Positions 1 through 7,537 of a DNA stretch of 9,559 bases are shown here, piece by piece (position 1 is the stretch's first letter; every line of letters starts with the position of its first letter). Location: assembly GCA_002402165.1 (NCBI GenBank), contig NVVI01000009.1, positions 77,738 to 87,296 on the forward strand, given 5' to 3'. The stretch comes from Flavobacteriales bacterium (GTDB lineage: Bacteria; Bacteroidota; Bacteroidia; Flavobacteriales_E; Vicingaceae). The notes below the pieces were generated by a model that was given only the letters and a program-made list of their open reading frames with translations, had not been told where the DNA came from and did no database searches. The position numbers and the translations under genes were made by a program.

Positions 1-36
1 CGAGAAGTTTATTGTCAGCTGTAAAGTTTGTTTAAA

Positions 37-999
37 ATGAATAAATTAAAAATAGGAGTTTTAGGTTGTGCTAACATTGCAAAACGTTCGGTTATTCCTG
101 CTATTAAAAGTATAGCTGATTTCGAATTAATTGCAATAGCAAGCAGAACAATAGTTAAAGCAGAGGAGTTTGCAGAAGAGTTTAATTGTGAAGCAATAGA
201 AGGTTATCAAAATTTATTGGATAGAGATGATATAGAAACAATCTATATGCCACTGCCAACAGGGTTACACGAAGAATGGGTAATAAAAGCATTAGAAGCT
301 GGTAAACATATTTTGATTGAGAAATCACTGGCAATGAATTATGATTCAGCTAAAAAAATGGTTCATTTAGCCAAAAAGAAAAGATTGCTCATTATGGAGA
401 ACTTTATGTTTCTATACCACAGTCAGCATTCATTTGCACAGGAAGTTATAGATAGTGGGGAAATAGGAGAAATAAGATGTTTTAGGAGCTCTTTTGGTTT
501 TCCTCCATTAGATACTGACAATTTTAGATACAATAAAGCATTAGGCGGAGGCTCACTGCTTGATGCAGCAGCTTATACGGTTAGGGTCTCTCAGTTGTTT
601 TTAGGAAATGATATTTCAGTCCAAGCAGCCACACTAAATACTATGGATACTGAAGTTGACTTGTATGGAGGAGCTTATCTCAAAACTCCAAATGGCTTAT
701 TTGCGGAAGTCGCTTTTGGGTTTGACAACTTCTACCAATGTAATTATGAGATTTGGGGGAGTAAAGGAAAAATAACAGTCCAAAGAGCTTTTACTCCAGG
801 ACCAGATTTCGTAACAACTGTTACAGTTGAAAACCAAAAAGAAATGATTAATTATGAATTGGATCCTGAAAATCATTTTGTAAATATTTTAAATGAATTT
901 AAGAGGTGCGTAGTAGAAAAAGCTTTTGAATCAAAATATGAAGAAATTCTAAATCAGAGCAGATTATTACAAGAACTAAAAGATAAAAGTGAAGATTAA
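37..999 (+). CDS. Gfo/Idh/MocA-family oxidoreductase, NDP-hexose 3-ketoreductase-like
   Basis: This is a 320-residue NAD(P)-dependent oxidoreductase of the Gfo/Idh/MocA family, predicted to be cytoplasmic. The N-terminal Rossmann fold opens with KIGVLGCANIAKR (residues 5-17). The family Glu-Lys pair is at 95-96 in LIEKSL, with Ser where EKP is usual. The C-terminal domain carries ENFMFLYHSQH (121-131) and GGGSLLDAAAYTVR (170-183), with Asp176 and Tyr180. Lys96 and Tyr180 are 84 residues apart, the spacing I recall for the Lys/Tyr pair of the sugar 3-ketoreductase KijD10, so reduction of a 3-keto NDP-sugar is the best guess. Other Gfo/Idh substrates remain possible. The ATG at 37 is preferred over an in-frame TTG at 28, because the beta strand begins right after it and the TTG adds only Met-Phe-Lys. 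It lies 47 nt before the methyltransferase gene. The family call is secure; the substrate is inferred. Confidence 0.9.
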   Translation: MNKLKIGVLGCANIAKRSVIPAIKSIADFELIAIASRTIVKAEEFAEEFNCEAIEGYQNLLDRDDIETIYMPLPTGLHEEWVIKALEAGKHILIEKSLAMNYDSAKKMVHLAKKKRLLIMENFMFLYHSQHSFAQEVIDSGEIGEIRCFRSSFGFPPLDTDNFRYNKALGGGSLLDAAAYTVRVSQLFLGNDISVQAATLNTMDTEVDLYGGAYLKTPNGLFAEVAFGFDNFYQCNYEIWGSKGKITVQRAFTPGPDFVTTVTVENQKEMINYELDPENHFVNILNEFKRCVVEKAFESKYEEILNQSRLLQELKDKSED

Positions 1000-1005
1000 C
1001 TTTTT

Positions 1006-1029
1006 GTCACACTGAGCCTGTCGAAGTGT
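1006..1029. repeat. REP-like imperfect palindrome in the gap between oxidoreductase and methyltransferase genes
   Basis: The 24-nt element has outer arms ACACT (1009-1013) and AGTGT (1025-1029) that can form five base pairs, around the core GAGCCTGTCGA (1014-1024). Possible tandem G-A mismatches (1014/1024 and 1015/1023) and a G-C pair (1016/1022) extend the stem towards a small loop. On the minus strand it contains TTCGACAGGCTCAGTGTGAC, which I recognise from memory as an interspersed short palindromic repeat found in many copies in Bacteroidota and some other genomes. It fills most of the only true gap in the glycan block and is GC-richer than its surroundings. There is no T-run directly after it, so it does not look like a classical terminator. 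Only one copy is in this window. Confidence 0.65.
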
Positions 1030-1046
1030 AGAAAAGGAATGAAATT

Positions 1047-1754
1047 ATGAATGAAGAAAGACAATTCGATAATTTTGATGAACATGCTAAAGACTATCGT
1101 CATACTCATGATAAGTCTGTAGAGATGAGTGGAGCAGACAGTGATTACTTTAGTGAGTATAAGATTATTGAATTATTAAAGTTTGAGAATCCTAAACAAA
1201 CATTGAGGATCTTAGATTTTGGTTGTGGAGATGGTAATAGCTCTGTTTATATCAGAAAGCACTTTCCTAATGCTACTATTTTTGGTGTAGATGTATCTGA
1301 TGCAAGCATTAAATTAGCAAGTGAAAAAGGCATTACCAATACTATTTTTAAAGCTTTTGACGGAGCTATTCTTCCTTTCGAAAATGAAGAATTTGATTTT
1401 GTGTTTACTTCTATGGTGTTTCACCACATCGAACATAAATTACATGATGGTGTTTTAAAGGAAATTCACAGAGTATTGAAAGCAGGAGGAAGGTTCTATA
1501 ATTTTGAACATAATCCAAACAATCCTTTAACCCGAAAGGTCGTTAGAGAGTGCGAGTTTGATGAAGATGCAGTTTTACTAAAACCATCTTACAATAGGGA
1601 AGTAACCAATAGAAGTGGCTTAAAAACAGATAAATTGAACTACACCTTGTTTTTCCCTCGCCACAAAATGTTTAAAATTTTCCTTGGATTAGAAAAAATG
1701 CTAACTTGGTGTCCGATTGGAGCACAATATTACATTAGAGCCATTAAAAAATGA
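1047..1754 (+). CDS. Class I SAM-dependent methyltransferase (Methyltransf_11 type)
   Basis: The 235-residue protein has a standard class I methyltransferase core. Motif I is ILDFGCGDGNSS (55-66), the acidic residue that binds the SAM ribose lies in FGVDVS (79-84), the motif II/III region LPFENEEFDFVFTSMVFHHI spans 109-128, and VLKAGGRFYNFEHNP (143-157) closes the core. It lacks the zinc-binding Cys-rich N-terminus of sugar C-methyltransferases. The C-terminal tail (about 165-235) is specific to this protein and holds no transmembrane segment I would call with confidence. The acceptor cannot be read from the sequence; sugar-processing neighbours suggest a sugar or lipid-linked glycan (inference). 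An AAGGA at 1034-1038, 8 nt before the ATG, is Shine-Dalgarno-like, although Bacteroidota seldom depend on it. The stop overlaps the next start as ATGA, so the two genes are probably translated together. Confidence 0.9.
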   Translation: MNEERQFDNFDEHAKDYRHTHDKSVEMSGADSDYFSEYKIIELLKFENPKQTLRILDFGCGDGNSSVYIRKHFPNATIFGVDVSDASIKLASEKGITNTIFKAFDGAILPFENEEFDFVFTSMVFHHIEHKLHDGVLKEIHRVLKAGGRFYNFEHNPNNPLTRKVVRECEFDEDAVLLKPSYNREVTNRSGLKTDKLNYTLFFPRHKMFKIFLGLEKMLTWCPIGAQYYIRAIKK

Positions 1755-2677
1755 GTGAAATAGAAATATCAATAGTTAGCCCTGTTTATAGAGCAGAAAG
1801 CCTTGTAGACAAACTAGTGGAACGAATAATAAGTTCAGTTTCCAAGATTACTGATAGTTATGAAATTATCTTAGTAGAAGATTGTGGACTAGATAATTCA
1901 TGGCAAAAGATTCAAGAGAATTGTAATAAATATTCGGTTGTAAAAGGAATTAAACTGAGCCGTAATTACGGACAGCAACACGCTATTCAAGCTGGTTTAG
2001 ACGCTAGTGCGGGTAGATATGTAATTACCATGGATTGTGATTTACAAGATCAACCAGAAGAAATAGATAAACTACTTTCAAAAGCAAAAGAAGGTTTTGA
2101 AATTGTTGTAGCTAGTCGTAAAAACAGACAAGATGATTTCTTTAAGAAAATGCTATCCAGAATATTCTATTCAACTTTAGGGTATTTAACTGAAACAAAG
2201 CAAGATAGAACGGTTGCTAATTTTGTATGTTACCACAGAAAAGCTGTTGATGCTATGGCAAGTTTAAAAGACCACAATAGATATTACCCTATGCTTCAGC
2301 AAATGATAGGATTTAATTATACGAAAGTTGATATTGAACATGCTGAGCGAGAAGATGGAAGGTCATCCTATTCCTTTAAAAAACGTTTAAAATTAGCTAT
2401 CGATACCATTTTAACATTTTCTGATAAGCCTTTACGTTTAACGGTTAAGTTTGGGGTGTTTCTTTCATTCTTATCTATATGTGGAGCCATTACAATGGTT
2501 GTATTGTACATTTTCAGTGATGTAAAGGCAGAAGGTTGGGCAAGTTTAGCTTTATTGGTTAGTTTTTTCTCAGGTATTATCATATCTGTACTAGGAATGG
2601 TTGGATTGTATGTTGGTAGAACATTTGAAAGTGTGAAACATAGGCCAACTTATATTGTTCAGGAAAAGATAAATTGA
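1751..2677 (+). CDS. Membrane-anchored family 2 glycosyltransferase (polyprenyl-phosphate sugar transferase type)
   Basis: The 308-residue protein has a GT-A catalytic domain followed by two transmembrane helices, the layout of the DPM1/ArnC/GtrB group that moves a sugar from a nucleotide donor to undecaprenyl (polyprenyl) phosphate on the cytoplasmic face. ISIVSPVYRAE (6-16) starts the nucleotide-binding fold. LVEDCGLDNSW (41-51) is the variable form of VDDGSxDxS, with Asp44 kept. RNYGQQHAIQAGLDASAG (71-88) precedes the metal-binding DCDLQDQPEE (95-104), where Asp95-Cys-Asp97 is the DXD motif. DGRSSYSFKKR (202-212) matches the conserved segment before the membrane part. Helices lie at about 232-255 and 265-288. 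It overlaps the upstream gene as ATGA and the downstream phosphatase gene as TTGA. The group assignment is firm. The sugar is unknown; a direct acceptor other than polyprenyl phosphate is the main alternative. Confidence 0.92.
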   Translation: MSEIEISIVSPVYRAESLVDKLVERIISSVSKITDSYEIILVEDCGLDNSWQKIQENCNKYSVVKGIKLSRNYGQQHAIQAGLDASAGRYVITMDCDLQDQPEEIDKLLSKAKEGFEIVVASRKNRQDDFFKKMLSRIFYSTLGYLTETKQDRTVANFVCYHRKAVDAMASLKDHNRYYPMLQQMIGFNYTKVDIEHAEREDGRSSYSFKKRLKLAIDTILTFSDKPLRLTVKFGVFLSFLSICGAITMVVLYIFSDVKAEGWASLALLVSFFSGIIISVLGMVGLYVGRTFESVKHRPTYIVQEKIN

Positions 2678-4989
2678 AAGATAGCAGTTCAAAAATAGTA
2701 TTAAGTGTTTTACTCTCGATTTTGTCTTTTGGAATTTTATGTAGCCAAAATTATGCTGATAAGGAATTCTATCTAGTTGATTCTTTAATCCTAGAATCTA
2801 TTGATAAGCCTGATAAAGATTTAATCGATTCATTACTTTCTTTATATCATAAATCAACTAAGGATTCAACAAAATTAGGTTTAATAAGTAAAATCACTGA
2901 AGATTGTCTGGATGATAATGTATGGCCTAAATACAATCAGCTACTTTTTAATGAATCACAAGAAAAATTATCTTATCCTGATTTATCAAAAAAAGAAAAG
3001 ATTTTTATTAAAAAAGCCATGGCATCTGCCATCAACAATAAAGGATACATTTTATATAATTTAGGTTATTATGAAAAAGCAATCAAACAATATCAATTTA
3101 GCTTTAATCTATATCAAGAAATCCATGATAAAAATGGATTGGCAACGTGTTTAAATAATATAGGTTCAATTTATGATGATCAAGGGGATACCGAAAAAGC
3201 ATTAGAATATTATTTAAGAAGCTTAAATTTTGTAGAACAAATAGGAGACCAAGAAGGAATTGCTCTTGCTCTTAATAATATTGGATATATCTACAGCGAT
3301 AAAGGTCAGATTGGAAAAGCATTAGAATATTACAGTAGAAGTATAAAAATATTAGAAAAAAGTGGAGACAATCAAGTGTTAGCTACTACTTATAATAATG
3401 TAGGGTACATATATAAAATGCAGGGAGATAATAAAAAAGCACTTGAATATTATTTTAAATGTTTGAAGATTTTTGAGGAAATTGGTTTTGTTGAAGGAAT
3501 TGCTGGGTCTTATAATAATATTGGACAAATTTATGCCAAGAAAAAAAGTACATCTACTTTGGCATTAGAATATTATGAGAAAAGTTTAAAAATTCAAAAA
3601 AATCTTGGACATAAAAAAGGCGAGGCCGAAACCTCAAATAATATTGGAGTTCTTTATGAAGATAGAGGAGAGTTAGAAAAAGCACATCTATATTATTCAT
3701 CAAGCTTAAAAATCAGAGAAGAAATAGGAGATGTGTTGGGGCATGCCCACTCGTTAGCAAGTGTTGCTAATATTATGCTGTTGAAAGGAAATGTTAAAGG
3801 TGCTAAGAAAAATGCTGAAAAAAGCCTTGATATTGGTTGGAATTTAGGTTTCCCCAATATAATAAGGGCAGCCTCTTATGTTATGAGTAATATTTACGCC
3901 AAAGAAAACGACCCTGTAAATGAACTTAAGATGTATAAGTTGTTTATAAAGATGAGTGATAGTATTGTAAATACAGCAACCAAAGAAGCCTCCATTAAGC
4001 ATGACATTCAGTATCAGTTTGAAAAACAAGCTTTTGCAGATAGCTTGACAAGAGCCGAATCGCAAAAGATTAAAGACCTAAAATACAATCAAGAAATCGA
4101 TAAACAGAAAACTTATACATTTATTGGAGTAATAGGCTTTATTCTAATGATTATTGTAGTAATAGTTGTGTTGAGAGGATATCAGCTTAAGAGGAAGACA
4201 AACCTTGTTTTAGCTGAAAAGAATAGTGAAATAAAAGAAAAAAATCTAGAAATAACAGACAGTATTACTTATGCTAAAAGAATTCAGAAAGCGATTATCC
4301 CGTCACAAGAAGAATTAAATCTCCTATTAAAGAATGCATTTGTATTTTATAAACCTAAGGATATTGTAGCAGGTGATTTTTATTGGCTTCAGAAAGTTGG
4401 AGATGAGATATTGTATGCTGCTGCTGATTGCACCGGACATGGAGTTCCTGGGGCAATGGTAAGTGTTGTTTGCCATAATGCCTTAAATAGATCAGTACGA
4501 GAATATAATTTAAAATCTCCAGCTGACATATTGGATAAAACAAGAGAATTAGTTATTGAAACTTTTCAACGGTCAAGTGACATTACTGATGGAATGGACA
4601 TTGCTTTATGTTCCATTAACTATAAGAAAAAGACTTTAGAATATTCTGGAGCCAACAATTCATTGTACATTATTAGAGAAGGCAAATTAATTGAAATTAA
4701 GGCCAATAAACAGCCTGTTGGCAAGCATTATCGACAGAATCCATTTACTAATCATAAAATAAATCTTAAAGAAAATGACTCAATATATACGTTTAGTGAT
4801 GGTTTTGCAGATCAATTTGGGGGAGTTAAAGGAAAAAAATTCATGGTAAAAAGGCTGAGAAATCTTTTAATTTCAATAAGTGATAAGGCTATCTCAGATC
4901 AAAAAGGCATTCTTTTTAAAGAATTTAATGATTGGAAAGGTCAATTAGAACAAGTTGATGATGTATGCATAATTGGATTAAAGGTATGA
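2674..4989 (+). CDS. Transmembrane TPR-sensor protein with C-terminal SpoIIE/PP2C-type serine/threonine phosphatase
   Basis: This 771-residue signalling protein has an N-terminal signal peptide (about 1-25), then a periplasmic TPR region (about 115-420) with clear 40-residue units starting NNIG/NNVG at 161, 201, 241, 281 and 322. A transmembrane helix (about 481-500) and a short coiled coil with the linker YAKRIQKAIIPS (533-544) follow. The cytoplasmic SpoIIE/PP2C-like domain is about 555-771. Its metal-binding aspartates look intact: Asp568 in VAGDFYW, Asp585 in AADCTGHGVPGAM, Asp709 in TFSDGFADQFGG, and Asp762-Asp763 near the end. It should dephosphorylate Ser/Thr phosphoproteins in response to a periplasmic or envelope signal. 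The start is TTG at 2674, forming TTGA with the previous stop; no ATG lies before residue 115, and the TTG gives a complete signal peptide. No STAS partner or kinase lies nearby. The architecture is common in Bacteroidota; its placement inside a glycan operon is the odd point. Confidence 0.93.
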   Translation: MKDSSSKIVLSVLLSILSFGILCSQNYADKEFYLVDSLILESIDKPDKDLIDSLLSLYHKSTKDSTKLGLISKITEDCLDDNVWPKYNQLLFNESQEKLSYPDLSKKEKIFIKKAMASAINNKGYILYNLGYYEKAIKQYQFSFNLYQEIHDKNGLATCLNNIGSIYDDQGDTEKALEYYLRSLNFVEQIGDQEGIALALNNIGYIYSDKGQIGKALEYYSRSIKILEKSGDNQVLATTYNNVGYIYKMQGDNKKALEYYFKCLKIFEEIGFVEGIAGSYNNIGQIYAKKKSTSTLALEYYEKSLKIQKNLGHKKGEAETSNNIGVLYEDRGELEKAHLYYSSSLKIREEIGDVLGHAHSLASVANIMLLKGNVKGAKKNAEKSLDIGWNLGFPNIIRAASYVMSNIYAKENDPVNELKMYKLFIKMSDSIVNTATKEASIKHDIQYQFEKQAFADSLTRAESQKIKDLKYNQEIDKQKTYTFIGVIGFILMIIVVIVVLRGYQLKRKTNLVLAEKNSEIKEKNLEITDSITYAKRIQKAIIPSQEELNLLLKNAFVFYKPKDIVAGDFYWLQKVGDEILYAAADCTGHGVPGAMVSVVCHNALNRSVREYNLKSPADILDKTRELVIETFQRSSDITDGMDIALCSINYKKKTLEYSGANNSLYIIREGKLIEIKANKQPVGKHYRQNPFTNHKINLKENDSIYTFSDGFADQFGGVKGKKFMVKRLRNLLISISDKAISDQKGILFKEFNDWKGQLEQVDDVCIIGLKV
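3154..3723 (+). repeat. Tandem TPR-coding repeat of about 120 bp
   Basis: Inside the phosphatase gene, AATAAT begins a repeat unit at 3154, 3274, 3394, 3514 and 3637, a period of 120, 120, 120 and 123 bp. The similarity shows in the DNA as well as the protein: a block reading close to AAAAGCATTAGAATATTA recurs in phase near 3195, 3315 and 3435, and a related block falls near 3558. Each unit encodes one TPR helix pair with the pattern NNIGxIYxxxGDxxKALEYY. This suggests growth by duplication and allows loss or gain of whole units by recombination without breaking the frame. The function is structural, as a protein-binding solenoid. Confidence 0.8.
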
Positions 4990-5867
4990 GTTCAGCTATC
5001 TTATTTGGAGCAAACGGTTATTTAGGAAGGCACATTGCATATTTCTTAAAACAAAATCAGATTGTATTCATTCCAACTGATATAGCAGAAGCCTCTATAG
5101 ATCATCATCCTAATTATAAAAAAATTGATATTACTTCTAAAGATGATTTACAGCAATTAGATTTTAATATCGATTATATTTTTGCCTTTGCAGGACTTAC
5201 AGGTACAGGTTCTGCTCCAGAAATAGTAGATAAATTTACTAAAGTAAATGAGCAAGGTTTAGCAAATATTATTGAATGTTGTGAAGGAATAAAGGGACTT
5301 AGAATTATTTTTCCATCTACAAGGTTAGTTTATAAAGGAATTAAAAACACACCTTTAAAAGAAGATTCAGAAAAAGAATCAAAAACGATTTATGCTCAAA
5401 ACAAACTAACTTGTGAAGATATGTTAGTAAAATCATCTGTTGATTATACTATTTTTAGAATATGCGTTCCTTATGGTAATTTATTTGACAAAGAATATTC
5501 TTACGGTACAATAGGTTTCTTTATAAATAAAGCTATAAATAAAGAGAATATTACTGTCTATGGAGACGGAAGTTTAAAAAGAACTTTTACCCATGTAAGA
5601 GATATTGCTCAGCCGATACTTGATGCTCTTAAACTTAAACCAACCATTAATCAAATATATAATATTGGAAGCAAGGATGCTTTAAGTTTACTAGAAGTTG
5701 CTAATTTAGTGGCGTTTAAATATGGTGTTAAGGTCGAATTTATTGATTGGCCAGAAGAAGCATTAAAAATAGAATCTGGGGATACAATATTTAACGATGA
5801 AAAATTACAAAAAGAAATAAAATATAATTATCAACACTCATTGAGTCAATGGGTTAATGAGATATGA
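4986..5867 (+). CDS. NAD-dependent epimerase/dehydratase family protein (extended SDR, nucleotide-sugar type)
   Basis: The 293-residue extended short-chain dehydrogenase/reductase has the dinucleotide motif FGANGYLGRH (7-16, the GxxGxxG form). Other landmarks are FAFAGLTGTG (67-75 region), IIFPSTRLVYKG (107-118, Ser111/Thr112), the catalytic pair Tyr136 and Lys140 in YAQNK, IFRICVPYGN (156-165), and the substrate-side segment VYGDGSLKRTFTHVRDIAQ (191-209). This pattern is typical of UDP-glucose 4-epimerase, NDP-sugar dehydratases and relatives. It probably interconverts or dehydrates a nucleotide sugar for this glycan, but epimerase, dehydratase and reductase cannot be told apart here. An in-frame ATG at 4965 would add seven residues (MHNWIKG) and a 25-nt overlap. 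The ATG at 4986 is chosen because it forms the same 4-nt ATGA junction used elsewhere in the operon and places the Rossmann motif at the usual distance. The end overlaps the next start. Confidence 0.9.
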   Translation: MSSAILFGANGYLGRHIAYFLKQNQIVFIPTDIAEASIDHHPNYKKIDITSKDDLQQLDFNIDYIFAFAGLTGTGSAPEIVDKFTKVNEQGLANIIECCEGIKGLRIIFPSTRLVYKGIKNTPLKEDSEKESKTIYAQNKLTCEDMLVKSSVDYTIFRICVPYGNLFDKEYSYGTIGFFINKAINKENITVYGDGSLKRTFTHVRDIAQPILDALKLKPTINQIYNIGSKDALSLLEVANLVAFKYGVKVEFIDWPEEALKIESGDTIFNDEKLQKEIKYNYQHSLSQWVNEI

Positions 5868-7537
5868 GTAATAAAGTACCACATAAAAAACAACAGGAAA
5901 CTCATAAAGAGGGTAACATCAAAGAACCTGAAACTAAAGACATAAATAAAACAACTTTACTTATTCTTACAGGAGCTTTAGCCATTGTGTATTTTGTTTT
6001 CTCTACCTTTTCAGATGGGTTTTATCAGCACGATGAAGTAGGCAATTTTATGGCTGCTCAACGTATTTGGTATGATGGCATACTTCAAATATTGGGTGCT
6101 AATACAAAATCTGGCTATAGGCTATTGTATGCTCTGCCAGCTTTAGGAGGCTTTACTTTTTTAAAATTATTTAATAGTCTAGTAGCTGCTTTTACGGTTT
6201 ACTTTTCTTATAAATTATTAACAAAATTTGGGAGTAAAAATAAGTTATTAATATTTTTTGTTTTAGGGCTTCAGCCATTATGGTTTATGCTTTCTTTTAG
6301 AAATTACGCAGAGTTAATAGTCGCATTTCTACTAGTATTAGGAACGTTACAATTTTTTAATAAAAAGTACATTTTTGCTGCCATTATTGTTTCTTATATT
6401 GCTTTTACAAGACAAGAATACCACTTAATATCTGGGTTATTATTTTTAGTGCTGGCTTTTAAGAAAGAATGGGTTGCTGCATTACTTACGGGATTATTTA
6501 CAGTATTACAAAACCTAATAGGATTTATCATTACAGGAGATATATTGTATCTCCCAAATGCCGTCATGGAATATTCTGAAAAAATTACTGGAATATGGCC
6601 TAAACAGGGGTTTGATCATTACCTTACTATGTCAAACGTAATTTTTGGGGCTATTGCTATCACACTTTTTGTAGCTTATATTGGTATTATAATTATTAAA
6701 AAGAAACACCCAAATTGGTTTTTATTGATTCCTATCATCTTTATATTCTTTTTGAATTGTGCATTTCAAGCTCAGTCATTTACTTTAGGACCAGGGAATG
6801 GAGGGAATTTGAGGTATTTAATTACAATTTCTCCATTAATAGCGATATTAGGAGTATTGGCAGTAGATGAAATAATAGGTTATGAGAAAAAGCACTTATT
6901 ACTAGTGTTTTTAGTCCCATTAGCACTTTTTGTTTATATGTTCCATAGCTATGCTCATTTAAATTATGGATTGCATTTAAGTGATGGGTTAAATGGTACA
7001 GAAGAAATAGAGAATTGGAAGCCACTTATTTTCACAATTATTATAATAGCTTTATTGATAATACCATTAAAAAAGAAACATTATTTAATTGGGATTGCTT
7101 TAATATCAATATTGGGTGCTGTAACTTCAATTACTACAAGAGAAATACAGCCTGAAGAAAGGGCTGTTAAAAAAGCTGCAAAATGGTACGCAAGCCACGT
7201 AAAATTGAATCAAAATCCGCAAACAGCTCAAAATCAGTTATACAATGATACCAACCGTGTAGCTTGTGGACATGCGTTATTTTATTATTACTTAGGTAAA
7301 AATAAGTATGATTTTGTAAAGCCTGCTATAATGACCTATTTAGACCAAAAAACTATTGATACTTTGAATAGTGGCGATTTAATTGTTTGGGATTCTCATT
7401 ACGGAGATCGAAGAGAAGTGCCCACTAGCCAGTCATATAAATATTATGAGGATAGCCCTAATTATCAAAGAATCCAATATTACCAATCAACTGATAATAG
7501 ATTTACCATTGTGTTTTTTAGAAAAATGGTGAATTAA
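5864..7537 (+). CDS. Multi-pass membrane protein resembling GT-C-fold glycosyltransferases
   Basis: The 557-residue integral membrane protein has a charged cytoplasmic N-terminus (1-28), about ten or more hydrophobic segments from 30 to 425, and a soluble C-terminal part (about 428-557). The first helix (30-48) is followed by an outside loop carrying HDEVGNFMAAQRIW (56-69). A His-Asp-Glu or Asp-Glu motif in this first loop is the hallmark of GT-C transferases, which use polyprenyl-phosphate sugars. Further supporting patches are TRQEYH (182-187) and GGNLRYLITISPL (313-325), similar to the RYxLPxxPL segment of mannosyltransferase-like members. With the GT2 enzyme two genes earlier it makes a plausible pair, one charging the lipid carrier inside and one transferring outside (inference). 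No specific family or substrate is recognised. It is the last gene of the overlapping series, and no hairpin terminator follows its stop. The ATGA start with the SDR stop fixes the start codon. Confidence 0.78.
   Translation: MSNKVPHKKQQETHKEGNIKEPETKDINKTTLLILTGALAIVYFVFSTFSDGFYQHDEVGNFMAAQRIWYDGILQILGANTKSGYRLLYALPALGGFTFLKLFNSLVAAFTVYFSYKLLTKFGSKNKLLIFFVLGLQPLWFMLSFRNYAELIVAFLLVLGTLQFFNKKYIFAAIIVSYIAFTRQEYHLISGLLFLVLAFKKEWVAALLTGLFTVLQNLIGFIITGDILYLPNAVMEYSEKITGIWPKQGFDHYLTMSNVIFGAIAITLFVAYIGIIIIKKKHPNWFLLIPIIFIFFLNCAFQAQSFTLGPGNGGNLRYLITISPLIAILGVLAVDEIIGYEKKHLLLVFLVPLALFVYMFHSYAHLNYGLHLSDGLNGTEEIENWKPLIFTIIIIALLIIPLKKKHYLIGIALISILGAVTSITTREIQPEERAVKKAAKWYASHVKLNQNPQTAQNQLYNDTNRVACGHALFYYYLGKNKYDFVKPAIMTYLDQKTIDTLNSGDLIVWDSHYGDRREVPTSQSYKYYEDSPNYQRIQYYQSTDNRFTIVFFRKMVN

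Noticed and set aside
12..30. TTG at 12-14 and TAAAGTTTG at 22-30 as a promoter for the first gene.
   Set aside because: The box has three bases rather than two between TA and TTTG, the spacing to the TTG is far too short, and the region may be coding for an upstream gene.
1..36. Possible end of an upstream gene: one frame ends with TGA at 38-40, overlapping the ATG at 37 as ATGA; the other two frames close at 22-24 and 33-35.
   Set aside because: Only 7 to 12 codons are visible and no frame is recognisable, so no CDS can be supported, although an ATGA junction would fit the operon style.
1039..1050. Tiny frame ATG AAA TTA TGA overlapping the methyltransferase start as ATGA.
   Set aside because: Three codons in AT-rich DNA easily arise by chance, with no sign of a leader-peptide mechanism.
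2368..2583. Minus-strand open frame inside the glycosyltransferase gene; similar ones occur at 3844-4065, 4355-4543, 6822-7025 and 9287-9535.
   Set aside because: All lie antisense within well-supported genes, have no recognisable domain, and look like chance open frames.
2674..2751. Lipobox around Cys23 in the phosphatase signal peptide (GILC).
   Set aside because: Leu at -1 does not fit a lipobox; an ordinary signal peptide followed by a later membrane helix explains it better.
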